Below are positions 49,613-57,661 of a stretch of DNA of 64,000 bases, in pieces. The DNA is from Flavobacterium panici (GTDB lineage Bacteria > Bacteroidota > Bacteroidia > Flavobacteriales > Flavobacteriaceae). Where the stretch lies: contig NZ_CAIJDE010000029.1 of NCBI RefSeq assembly GCF_903819335.1, forward strand, positions 101,219-165,218, read 5' to 3'. A program made the position numbers and the translations under genes. The stretch's first letter is position 1, and each line of letters opens with the position of its first letter. The notes below the pieces were generated by a model. That model was given only the letters and a program-made list of their open reading frames with translations. It was not told the DNA's origin and did no database searches.

Positions 49613-49641
49613 ACTGTGGCGTAAAATTTTTAACTATAATC

Positions 49642-50655
49642 TTATTCTATCTCAATTAACGCTTTGATTACATTATTTTTAGGATCAATTAATTGTCCGA
49701 AATCAGTAATCATTTCTGAGAAACTAGTTCTGTGCGTAATGTATTTTTTAGGATCTATTTTGCCTTCTTTCAAACATTTCATTACATATTCGAAGTCTTC
49801 AATAGTCGCATTTCTGCTGCTCATTAAAGTAGATTCTCTTTTATGGAAATCAGGATGACTGAAACTCAATTCACCTTTTTGAAGCCCAACTAAAACAAAT
49901 CTTCCGCCATGCGAAATATAATTGAAAGCGCTGTTCATTACTTTTTGATTTCCAGTCGCATCGATCACTACATTCGCCATATCACCGTTTGTTAATTCAG
50001 CTAATTTAGCCGCTACATCATCATTTAGCGGATTGATGGTTTCATCAGCATTTAATTCTGTTTTACAGAAATTTAATCGGTAATCGTTGATATCCATTAC
50101 GATAACTTTTGCACCCGCAATTTTAGCAAATTGAATCAATCCAATTCCAATTGGTCCTGCTCCCATTACCAAAACCGTATCAGTTGACTTAACAGCCGCT
50201 CTTCGTACTCCGTGCGCTGCAATTGCCAATGGTTCAACCAAAGCCAGTTCATCATAATCTAATCCCTGACCGTGAAGTAAATACTGCTCTGGAATCGTTA
50301 CATATTCAGCCATTCCGCCGTCAATGTGTACTCCAAAAACTTTGATATTTACACAGCAGTTTGTTAATCCGTTTCGGCAGGCAACGCAAGTTCCGCAGTT
50401 GAAATACGGAATAAAAGTTACTTTATCGCCCGGTTTAAAACCTGCTGCATTTCCTTTTACATATTCTGCAGCCAGTTCGTGGCCTAAAATTCTGGGATAT
50501 TCAAAATACGGCTGCGTTCCGCCAAAAGCGTGGATATCAGTGCCGCAGATTCCAATTCTTTTTATTTTTAAGAGAACTTCACCGTCTTTTGGTTCGGGAA
50601 TTTCTTTTTCTTTTAATTTAAATTCCTGCGGCTTTTCGCATACAATAAATTTCAT
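49642..50655 (-). CDS. Zinc-dependent medium-chain alcohol dehydrogenase (sugar/sugar-acid dehydrogenase type)
   Basis: I start at 50655 (MKFIVCEKPQEFKL), since the frame upstream to 50688 is not conserved-looking. The 337-residue protein has catalytic zinc ligands Cys37 and His59-Glu60 (GICGTDIHAF, LGHE), four structural cysteines (87, 90, 93, 101) and the Rossmann motif VMGAGPIGIG. It belongs to the same group as sorbitol, L-gulonate and L-galactonate dehydrogenases. In the cluster it may oxidise an alternative sugar acid. It stands alone between repeat-filled gaps, so separate transcription or processing is possible. Confidence 0.85.
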   Translation of the reverse strand: MKFIVCEKPQEFKLKEKEIPEPKDGEVLLKIKRIGICGTDIHAFGGTQPYFEYPRILGHELAAEYVKGNAAGFKPGDKVTFIPYFNCGTCVACRNGLTNCCVNIKVFGVHIDGGMAEYVTIPEQYLLHGQGLDYDELALVEPLAIAAHGVRRAAVKSTDTVLVMGAGPIGIGLIQFAKIAGAKVIVMDINDYRLNFCKTELNADETINPLNDDVAAKLAELTNGDMANVVIDATGNQKVMNSAFNYISHGGRFVLVGLQKGELSFSHPDFHKRESTLMSSRNATIEDFEYVMKCLKEGKIDPKKYITHRTSFSEMITDFGQLIDPKNNVIKALIEIE

Positions 50656-50705
50656 CTTTGATTTTTTTAAAATACTCGTAGAACACAATTCGTGAAATTT
50701 TATTT

Positions 50706-50852
50706 AACACATAGAAACATAGATTTTTTCTTTTTAAACAAGAAGACAAAATAAATGATACATCATTTACACATAGTCCCGAAGCTTCGGGATTTGTTAT
50801 TGAAAGTGAAACGCCTTTTTTTGAGTATCGAATATCTATGTCTCTATGTGTT
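50706..50852. repeat. Inverted repeat ACACATAGAAACATAG, family F (copy 2)
   Basis: The left arm at 50706-50727 matches copy 1. The right arm (about 50833-50852) has one change (CTATGTCTCTATGTG). A CCCGAAGCTTCGGG palindrome lies inside. Confidence 0.88.
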
Positions 50853-50880
50853 AAAAAAATTATACTCAACGAGTTAATAA

Positions 50881-51735
50881 TTACTTTTTATATGCAACTG
50901 CAGTCTGCTTACTTGTACCCAAACCTTCAATTCCAAGTTCTACAACATCGCCTGCTTTTAAGTAAATTGGATCTGGTTTAATACCCAAACCAACTCCCGG
51001 AGGCGTTCCTGTACTAATAATATCGCCCGGAAGCAAAGTCATAAACTGACTTAAATAATGTACTAAATACGGAATTTTGAAAACCAAATTCAACGTGTTG
51101 CTGTCTTGGTATTTTTTACCGTTTACACTCAGCCACATCGATAAATTATCAACATCTTTTACTTCATCTTTCGTAGCCAAAAATGGTCCAAGAGGCGCAA
51201 ATGTATCGCATCCTTTTCCTTTTGCCCATTGTCCGCCGCGCTCAATTTGAAATTCTCTTTCGCTGTAATCATTCAATAATGCATAACCAGCAACGTAGTC
51301 TAAAGCTTCTGCTTCTTCAACATAACTTGCTTTTTTGCCTACAACAAATGCTAACTCCACTTCCCAGTCGGTTTTTACGCTGTTTTTCGGAATAATTACA
51401 TCATCATCCGGACCGCATAAAGAAGTCGTTGATTTAAAAAAGATGATTGGCTCTGTTGGAATTGGAGCACCAGTTTCTTTACAGTGATCCACATAATTTA
51501 ATCCAATACAGATTATTTTTGAAGGTCTTGCAACCGGAGATCCCAAACGTACACTGGCATCAACTTCTGGTAAAGAAGGATTGCTTTCTAATGCTTTTTG
51601 TAATATTTCTAAACCATTATCTTCAAAAAAGCTTTCGTTAAAGTCTGAAACGATAGAAGAAACATCATATCTTTTTTCATTAATTAAAACTCCTGGTTTT
51701 TCTTTTCCGATTTCTCCAAAACGTATTAATTTCAT
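50881..51735 (-). CDS. Fumarylacetoacetate hydrolase-family enzyme, probably 2,4-diketo-3-deoxy-fuconate/rhamnonate hydrolase
   Basis: The 284-residue protein matches the FAH fold: IICIGLNYVDHCKETG (74-89), metal ligands Glu125 and Glu127 in DWEVELAFVVG, Asp156 in NDYSER, and GDIISTGTPPGVG near the end. In oxidative L-fucose and L-rhamnose pathways a paralogue of this family splits the 2,4-diketo-3-deoxy acid to pyruvate and lactate. The preceding SDR (51838) would supply that substrate. FAH-family proteins have several other uses, such as acylpyruvate hydrolysis, so the call rests partly on context. Confidence 0.82.
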   Translation of the reverse strand: MKLIRFGEIGKEKPGVLINEKRYDVSSIVSDFNESFFEDNGLEILQKALESNPSLPEVDASVRLGSPVARPSKIICIGLNYVDHCKETGAPIPTEPIIFFKSTTSLCGPDDDVIIPKNSVKTDWEVELAFVVGKKASYVEEAEALDYVAGYALLNDYSEREFQIERGGQWAKGKGCDTFAPLGPFLATKDEVKDVDNLSMWLSVNGKKYQDSNTLNLVFKIPYLVHYLSQFMTLLPGDIISTGTPPGVGLGIKPDPIYLKAGDVVELGIEGLGTSKQTAVAYKK

Positions 51736-51767
51736 TGTATTCTTATTTTTAGGTTATTTTTTAAAAG

Positions 51768-51840
51768 TTGCTAAGATGCTGAGATTCTAAGATACTGAGC
51801 TTTTTCTTAGAGTTTTAACATCTTAGAATCTCAGTATCTA
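51768..51840. repeat. Inverted repeat of CTAAGATGCTGAGATTCTAAG type, family J
   Basis: The left arm begins near 51771 and the right arm, ending ATCTCAGTATCTAA-like, reaches the last codon of the SDR gene. A longer relative is at 59494-59597. Confidence 0.75.
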
Positions 51841-52602
51841 ATTGTTTAATTTAATAAATCCTCCGTCGATTGGGTAATCGCATCCGGTGATGAATCCGGC
51901 TTCTTCGCTGCATAAGTATAAAGCCAAAGCAGCAATTTCGTCTGGTTTTCCCATACGGCCTATTGGCTGTGATTTAGACAATTTTTCGAACATTTCTTCT
52001 TCTTTTCCTGCGTAATTTTTAGAGATGAATCCATCAACAAAAGGCGTGTGAACCCTTGCCGGAGAAATAGAATTACATCTGATATTTTCATTTAAATAAT
52101 CTCTTGCTACAGATAAAGTCATTGCCATTACAGCTCCTTTTGCAGTTGAATAAGCAAATCGGTCAGAGATTCCAACCCACGCCGCAATTGACGCCATGTT
52201 TAAAATCACACCACCACCTGAAAGCCTAAATTGTGGAATCGCGGCAAACAAACAGTTGTAAACTCCTTTTACATTTACGTCCATTACACGGTCAAAATCC
52301 GCTTCAGAAGTTGTGTCAACTTTACCAACATTAGCGATTCCGGCATTGTTGATTAAGATATTAATGTTTCCTATTTTTTCAAAAGTCGCTTTAACATCAG
52401 CTTGACTGGAAACATTACACGAATACGAAAACACATTTCCTCCTGCATTTTTAATTTCGTCAACAGCATACTGCGCACTTTCAATAGATAAATCAATAAT
52501 ATGAACTTCTGCTCCCTGTTTGGCAAACAAGACTGCAATTGCTCTTCCAATCCCGCTTCCGCCTCCTGTTATGACTGCTTTTTTACTTTGTAATGAAAAC
52601 AT
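51838..52602 (-). CDS. SDR-family oxidoreductase, probably 2-keto-3-deoxy-fuconate/rhamnonate dehydrogenase
   Basis: The 254-residue protein is a classical SDR: TGGGSGIGR (12-20), NNAG (85-88), Ser138, Tyr151 and Lys155 (MASIA, YSTAK) and SISPARVHTPF. Followed directly by an FAH-family gene, it fits the 4-dehydrogenase step that converts the 2-keto-3-deoxy acid to the 2,4-diketo acid. It is the first gene of the minus-strand arm, read from a divergent promoter region shared with the solute-binding-like gene at 52926, with a TGTAA-type palindrome over its -7 box. Confidence 0.82.
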   Translation of the reverse strand: MFSLQSKKAVITGGGSGIGRAIAVLFAKQGAEVHIIDLSIESAQYAVDEIKNAGGNVFSYSCNVSSQADVKATFEKIGNINILINNAGIANVGKVDTTSEADFDRVMDVNVKGVYNCLFAAIPQFRLSGGGVILNMASIAAWVGISDRFAYSTAKGAVMAMTLSVARDYLNENIRCNSISPARVHTPFVDGFISKNYAGKEEEMFEKLSKSQPIGRMGKPDEIAALALYLCSEEAGFITGCDYPIDGGFIKLNN

Positions 52603-52684
52603 TTTAATATAATTTAATATTTAAGAATCTCAATTAATGGAACCAATAATGTGGTTAATTTAATAAATGTAAAAAACACAATTA

Positions 52685-52712
52685 CAAATGTAATCGATTA
52701 AATATAATTTTG
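52685..52712. promoter_or_regulatory. Divergent -7 boxes around a TGTAATCGATTAAA operator
   Basis: TGTAATCGATTAAA (52689-52702) differs by one base from the perfect palindrome in front of GH28. On its left, minus-strand TACATTTG (52692-52685) fits TAnnTTTG for the SDR gene. On its right, plus-strand TAATTTTG (52705-52712) fits for the rightward arm. A protein bound here would block both directions. Confidence 0.6.
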
Positions 52713-52824
52713 CATTTTATTTTTCTACTAATATAATAAAATGATCATTCTTTAATAAATTATAACATTTTTTATTTGCTTTGTAAAAAAATATGCCTTG
52801 TTCAAAACTTTTGATAAAAAAATC

Positions 52825-52875
52825 AATGTAAAAAGTTACATTTTCTTGCTCAATTCAATCTAATTCCTAATTTTG
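52825..52875 (+). promoter_or_regulatory. Putative promoter of the rightward arm with AATGTAA-N4-TTACATT palindrome
   Basis: An 18-base inverted repeat (52825-52831 and 52836-52842) is directly followed by TTG (52846-52848), 19 bases, and TAATTTTG (52868-52875). The predicted transcript starts near 52882, which argues against a start codon at 52881 for the first gene and for the ATG at 52926. Confidence 0.6.
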
Positions 52876-52925
52876 TAATTGTGTTTTTTACATTTATTAT
52901 TTTCCAAATACATAATTCAAGAAAA

Positions 52926-54074
52926 ATGGCAGTATTAAAAGGCATAACGTGGAACCATACAAGAGGTTTATTACCAATGGTTGCAACGGCACAACGCTTT
53001 ACCGAGTTAAATCCTGATATCGAAATTACCTGGGAGAAGAGAAGTTTACAAGAATTTGCAGATGCTTCGATCGAAGATTTAGCAAAACGATTTGATTTGT
53101 TGGTTATCGATCATCCATGGACTGGTTTTGGAGCACATACAAATGCTATCCTCCCACTCTCAGATTATCTGCCTGCCAATTATATTAAAGATCAGGAAAT
53201 AAATACCGTAGGTAAATCATACGGAAGTTATGTTTTCAGTAATAAATTATGGGCTTTGCCAATTGATGCCGCGACTCCGGTTGCTGCTGCACGTTTGGAT
53301 ATTTTAGAAAAAAAGGGACTTGAAGTGCCTCAGACATACAATGAATTATTGGCTTTAGCCAAAAAAGGATTAGTCGCATTTGCCGGAATACCGGTTGATG
53401 TTTTAATGACTTTTTATATGTTTTGCTGTAGTTTAAGCGAAGCTCCGTTTCAGTCTGAAGAAAAAGTTATTTCTGTAGAAACAGGAAAAAAAGCTTTACA
53501 GATGTTTCGAGAATTGGCACAATTAATTGATCCGGCAAATTTTAACCGAAACCCAATTCAGGTTTACGAAGCAATGGTTAATACCGATGAAATTGCCTAC
53601 TGCCCTTTTGCTTACGGATATTCTAATTATTCAAGAGCCGGATACAGTAAAAACCTGCTTCATTTTTATGATTTGGTTAAGCTGAATAATGCGCCTATGA
53701 TAAGTTCTCTGGGCGGTACAGGATTAGCGGTTTCATCTTTCAGTAAACATATTCCCGAAGCAATTCGTTATGCTGAATTTACAGGTTCATCTCAAGTACA
53801 GCAGAATATTTTTGCTGACAACGGAGGGCAGCCGGGACATTTGCAAGCCTGGAAAAATGACCGAATCAATTCAATAACAAACAATTATTTCAAAAATACT
53901 TTACCAGCTTTAGAAAGAGCTTTTCTACGACCAAGATATTCCGGACACATGTATTTTCAGGATCATGCAGGCGATGTAGTTCGTGATTATTTAATAAATG
54001 GAGGCGATGAAGAACTTGTTTTAGATGCATTGAATGGACTTTATGCTAAATCTTTAAAACTGCAAAATTCATGA
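52926..54074 (+). CDS. Solute-binding-protein-like protein without signal peptide (first of pair)
   Basis: From ATG 52926 the product has 382 residues: MAVLKGITWNHTRGLLPM. The body resembles family 1 ABC solute-binding proteins (AQRFTELNPDIEITWEKRS, FDLLVIDHPWTGFG, LWALPIDAATPVAAARLDIL, YAEFTGSSQVQQNIFADNGG). There is no signal peptide or lipobox. The frame is open to 52881, but the extra 15 residues (MFFTFIIFQIHNSRK) are not a signal peptide and lie at the predicted transcription start. It overlaps the following CoA-transferase by four bases (ATGA). No ABC permease or ATPase is in the window. A cytoplasmic role, perhaps presenting a sugar acid to the CoA-transferases, is inference. Confidence 0.75.
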   Translation: MAVLKGITWNHTRGLLPMVATAQRFTELNPDIEITWEKRSLQEFADASIEDLAKRFDLLVIDHPWTGFGAHTNAILPLSDYLPANYIKDQEINTVGKSYGSYVFSNKLWALPIDAATPVAAARLDILEKKGLEVPQTYNELLALAKKGLVAFAGIPVDVLMTFYMFCCSLSEAPFQSEEKVISVETGKKALQMFRELAQLIDPANFNRNPIQVYEAMVNTDEIAYCPFAYGYSNYSRAGYSKNLLHFYDLVKLNNAPMISSLGGTGLAVSSFSKHIPEAIRYAEFTGSSQVQQNIFADNGGQPGHLQAWKNDRINSITNNYFKNTLPALERAFLRPRYSGHMYFQDHAGDVVRDYLINGGDEELVLDALNGLYAKSLKLQNS

Positions 54075-55216
54075 AACCATTAGAAGGATTAATTGTATTA
54101 GAGTTCTGCCAGTTTTTGGCGGGTCCTTCTGCCGGATTAAAGTTAGCCGATTTAGGCGCAAGAGCTATTAAAATTGAACGTCCTATAAAAGGCGAAGCGT
54201 GCCGACAATTAAGCATTAAAGATCTTTTTGTTGACGACAGCAGTCTTTTGTTCCATACAATTAATAGAAATAAAGAATCTTTTGCAGCCGATTTAAAAAA
54301 TCCAGACGATTTGGTTTTAATCAAAAAACTAATCGAAAAGGCCGATATTATGACGCATAATTTCAGACCGGGCGTGATGGAAAAAATCGGTTTAGATTAT
54401 TTTACAACGCTTACCATAAATCCGAAGATAATATACGGAACTATAGCAGGTTACGGCGATAAAGGTCCTTGGGCAAAAAAACCGGGACAGGATTTGCTTT
54501 TGCAGTCCCTTTCGGGTTTAAGCTGGCTTAGCGGCCGAAAAAGTCAGGGACCTGTTCCTTTTGGTTTGGCTGTCGCCGATTTAATGTGCGGGAATCATTT
54601 TGTGCAAGGGATTTTAGCGGCATTATTAAAAAGAGCCAAAACCGGAAAAGGTGTTTTGGTTGAAGTGAGTTTACTGGAATCTATTTTAGATGTTCAGTTT
54701 GAAGCGATTACTTCTTTCTTAAACGATGGCGGGCAACAACCGGAAAGAGGCGATATTAAAGGAAGTGCACACGCTTTTTTAAGTGCGCCTTACGGAGTTT
54801 ACAAAACACAAGACGATTATATTTCGCTGGCAATGGGCGATTTACTTTTCATAGGAAATACGCTTGGAGTCGATTTAAATCAATATGCTGACAAACATCT
54901 TTGGTTTGAAAAAAGAGACGAAATCAGAATTCTTTTAGCCGATAAATTAGCCGAACAAAAAGCAGATTATTGGTTAGGATTACTTCAAAAAAAAGGTATC
55001 TGGGCAGGAAAAGTTTTGAATTACGAAACTTTGGATCAACAGCCTTTTGTGAAAGAATTACAATTAAAACAAACCGTAAAAAATTCAGACGGAAAAACTT
55101 TGGTTACAACCCGAAGTCCTATTCAGCTTGACGGCAAAATTTTAAGCAGTACAAAAGCAGCACCTAAAGTGGGCGAAGATAATTTAGCAATACATCAACA
55201 ATTTTTAAACGAGTAG
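54071..55216 (+). CDS. Class III (CaiB/BaiF) CoA-transferase, first paralogue
   Basis: The 381-residue protein has the family start LEGLIVLEFCQFLAGPSAG, KLADLGARAIKIERP, HTINRNKES (62-70), HNFRPGVMEKIGLDY (96-110), PGQDLLLQSLSGLSWLSG and FGLAVADLMCG. Asp170 in VADLMCG aligns with the catalytic Asp169 of formyl-CoA transferase. The last part, GKGVLVEVSLLESILD, is also typical. Such enzymes move CoA between carboxylic acids. It overlaps the preceding gene and is one base from its paralogue, which is about half identical by eye and has the same residue numbering to residue 170, so a tandem duplication is clear. The CoA donor and acceptor are unknown. Confidence 0.9.
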   Translation: MKPLEGLIVLEFCQFLAGPSAGLKLADLGARAIKIERPIKGEACRQLSIKDLFVDDSSLLFHTINRNKESFAADLKNPDDLVLIKKLIEKADIMTHNFRPGVMEKIGLDYFTTLTINPKIIYGTIAGYGDKGPWAKKPGQDLLLQSLSGLSWLSGRKSQGPVPFGLAVADLMCGNHFVQGILAALLKRAKTGKGVLVEVSLLESILDVQFEAITSFLNDGGQQPERGDIKGSAHAFLSAPYGVYKTQDDYISLAMGDLLFIGNTLGVDLNQYADKHLWFEKRDEIRILLADKLAEQKADYWLGLLQKKGIWAGKVLNYETLDQQPFVKELQLKQTVKNSDGKTLVTTRSPIQLDGKILSSTKAAPKVGEDNLAIHQQFLNE

Positions 55217-55217
55217 A

Positions 55218-56354
55218 ATGAAACCTTTAGAAGATTATTTAATAATAGATTTTAGTCAGTTTCTTTCGGGTCCGTCGGCGAGTCTTCGCTTGGCCGATTT
55301 GGGCGCACGCGTTATAAAAATTGAAAAACCGGGAACTGGTGATATTTGCAGAACCTTATATACTTCTGACTTAATCATGAACGGCGAATCGTCTGTTTTT
55401 CATACCATAAACAGAAATAAAGAATCGTTTGCCATTGATTTTAAACAGCCAGAGGAACTTCAAAAATTAAAAAAATTACTGGCTAAAGCCGATGTTGTCA
55501 TGCATAATTTCAGACCGGGCGTTATGGAACGCATTGGTTTAAGTTATGATGATGTAAAAGCGATAAATCCAACGGTAGTTTACGCTTCGATTTCTGGTTT
55601 CGGGAATCATCCAGAACTTAAAGATTTACCAGGACAAGATTTGTTACTACAATCTTTAACGGCTTTAACCTGGCTGAGCGGTAATCAGGAAGACGGCCCG
55701 GTACCAATGGGATTATCGATTGTAGATATGCTTGCGGGCGCACATTTAGCACAAGGAATTTTAGCGGCTTTATATCGAAAAGCAACACAAAATATAGGCG
55801 GAACGGTTCAGGTAAGTATGCTTGAATCTGCTTTTGATTTTCAGTTTGAAACGATTACTACTTTCTTTAATGATGGCGGAGAATTACCCGTTAGAACTAA
55901 AACTAATAATGCTCACGCTTATTTAGGCGCGCCATACGGAATTTATCAAACTAAAAATGGTTATCTGGCTTTGGCAATGGGATCGATTCCGGTTTTAGCT
56001 TCACTGTTGAAATGTGATGAATTATTACAATTTCCAGAGAATAAATTTACGCTAAGAGACGAAATAAAAAATATCCTGGCTTCTCACCTATTGACACAGG
56101 AAACACAGTTTTGGCTGGATATTTTAGAACCTGCTGACATTTGGTGTGCGGGAGTTTTAAACTACGAACAGCTCTTCAAAGAAGATGGTTTTAAAGTTTT
56201 GGAATTTACGCAACAAGTTGAAATGCTCGACGGCTATACGTATAAAACTACAAGATGTCCTATAAAAATTGATGGTCAATATTTTACATCTGATAAAGGT
56301 TCTCCAAAATTAGGACAAGATAACGAGCGAATTATAAAAGAATTTATAGCATAA
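55218..56354 (+). CDS. Class III (CaiB/BaiF) CoA-transferase, second paralogue
   Basis: The 378-residue protein aligns with its neighbour without gaps for the first 170 residues. It starts LEDYLIIDFSQFLSGPSAS, then RLADLGARVIKIEKP, HTINRNKES, HNFRPGVMERIGLSY, PGQDLLLQSLTALTWLSG and MGLSIVDMLAG with catalytic Asp170. Retention of the Asp in both copies suggests two active subunits rather than one active and one structural. The two genes are separated by one base and the next gene follows after two, so a multi-protein complex is plausible. Substrate unknown; a sugar acid is proposed from context. Confidence 0.9.
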   Translation: MKPLEDYLIIDFSQFLSGPSASLRLADLGARVIKIEKPGTGDICRTLYTSDLIMNGESSVFHTINRNKESFAIDFKQPEELQKLKKLLAKADVVMHNFRPGVMERIGLSYDDVKAINPTVVYASISGFGNHPELKDLPGQDLLLQSLTALTWLSGNQEDGPVPMGLSIVDMLAGAHLAQGILAALYRKATQNIGGTVQVSMLESAFDFQFETITTFFNDGGELPVRTKTNNAHAYLGAPYGIYQTKNGYLALAMGSIPVLASLLKCDELLQFPENKFTLRDEIKNILASHLLTQETQFWLDILEPADIWCAGVLNYEQLFKEDGFKVLEFTQQVEMLDGYTYKTTRCPIKIDGQYFTSDKGSPKLGQDNERIIKEFIA

Positions 56355-56356
56355 GT

Positions 56357-57583
56357 ATGGACAAATTCAGAATCGCTGTTAGAAAATTTTCTCCTTTTGA
56401 AAGTACGCTGCAAAAGCTGTGGGACGCATTTTGCCTGAAAAACAATATTGAGATTGAGGTTGAAATGGTTCCGCTGGAACTGCACGATCTTTATGAAGAA
56501 ACCATCGTCAATAAAGGTTTAAAAAACGGAAAATGGGATATAGCACACTTAAATACCGATTGGATTTTTGATGCCGCAAATGAAAGAGCTGTTCTGGATT
56601 TAACTTCTTTTATCAATCAAAATCCGCCGCAGGATTATCCTGAAGGCTGGCATCAATCGTTATTAAATCTGCAGCAGATTAATGGCGGAACTTACGGACT
56701 TCCGTTTCACGATGGACCTGAATGTTTGATTTACAGAAAAGATTTATTTGAAGATTTATCCGAAAAAGAAAACTTCAAGAAACAATTTGGTTACGAATTG
56801 TTCCCTCCAAAAACTTGGGAGCAATTCACCCAAATTGCCACATTTTTTAATCGGCCGGAAAGTAACTTATTCGGCTGTGTTTTTGCCAATTATCCTGACG
56901 GTCATAATATGGTTTTCGATTTCTGCCTGCAGTTATGGACGCGCGGGGGATCTCTTTTAAATCCTCAAAACAAAATAAATATCAATCATAATCAAGCAGC
57001 TGCAGCTTTAGATTATTATAGAAAAATAGTTAACAATACAAATGCGGTTCATCCGGGTTCGAAGAATTTTGGTTCTGTTGAAGCAGGAATGGCTTTCGCC
57101 GAAGGACAAGCCGCAATGGCAATCAATTGGTTTGGATTTGCTTCGATGTGTGAAGTAATTGAAGAATCAAAAGTAAAAGGTAAAGTGGATATTACCGAAT
57201 TACCGCATGATGAAAACCACAAAACGGCTTCATTAAATGTGTATTGGCTTTATACAATTGGCATTGGAAGTAAAAATAAAGCACTTGCGTATGATTTTTT
57301 ACGATTTGCAACAACAGCAGAAAGCGATAAATTATTGACAATCGAAGGCGGAATTGGATGCAGAAAATCAACATGGAATGATACCGAAATCAACAAAACG
57401 ATTCCGTATTACCATAAACTGGAAATGCTGCATGAAAATGCTTTGACTTTGCCACAAACGCCAATTTGGCCAAAAGTAGCTGAATTGATAGATCAAATGG
57501 TTTTAAAAGCGATTGAAACTGATATTCCGTCGAAAACGCTTTTAGAAGAAACACAGGAAAATATTGAAAAAATAATGAATTGA
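56357..57583 (+). CDS. Solute-binding-protein-like protein without signal peptide (second of pair)
   Basis: The 408-residue protein begins MDKFRIAVRKFSPFESTLQK with no hydrophobic leader. It shows family 1 solute-binding features: EETIVNKGLKNGKWDIAHLN, DAANERAVLDLTSFINQ, GGTYGLPFHDGPECLIYRKD, FAEGQAAMAINWFGFA and YWLYTIGIGSKNKALAYDFL. It is clearly different from the protein at 52926 but of the same fold class. The start codon follows the CoA-transferase stop by two bases, leaving no room for an upstream signal sequence. This makes export very unlikely. Two such proteins flanking two CoA-transferases is the strongest sign of an unusual cytoplasmic assembly. Confidence 0.8.
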   Translation: MDKFRIAVRKFSPFESTLQKLWDAFCLKNNIEIEVEMVPLELHDLYEETIVNKGLKNGKWDIAHLNTDWIFDAANERAVLDLTSFINQNPPQDYPEGWHQSLLNLQQINGGTYGLPFHDGPECLIYRKDLFEDLSEKENFKKQFGYELFPPKTWEQFTQIATFFNRPESNLFGCVFANYPDGHNMVFDFCLQLWTRGGSLLNPQNKININHNQAAAALDYYRKIVNNTNAVHPGSKNFGSVEAGMAFAEGQAAMAINWFGFASMCEVIEESKVKGKVDITELPHDENHKTASLNVYWLYTIGIGSKNKALAYDFLRFATTAESDKLLTIEGGIGCRKSTWNDTEINKTIPYYHKLEMLHENALTLPQTPIWPKVAELIDQMVLKAIETDIPSKTLLEETQENIEKIMN

Positions 57584-57595
57584 TTAGGCTGGTCA

Positions 57596-57626
57596 ACTTT
57601 GTCAAAGTTTAAAACTTTGACAAAGT
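57596..57626. repeat. Palindrome ACTTTGTCAAAGTTT, family I (copy 2)
   Basis: A 31-base perfect palindrome in the 78-base gap between the second solute-binding-like gene and the Gfo/Idh gene. Copy 1 is at 47611. It could reduce read-through or stabilise the upstream message. Confidence 0.9.
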
Positions 57627-57661
57627 TTGCTCGTACCAACAGAACTTAAAATAGTACAAAA

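Noticed and set aside
52881-52925. Upstream start for the first solute-binding-like protein that might add a leader
   Set aside because: The 15 residues lack a signal peptide pattern and a cleavage site, and lie at the predicted transcription start.
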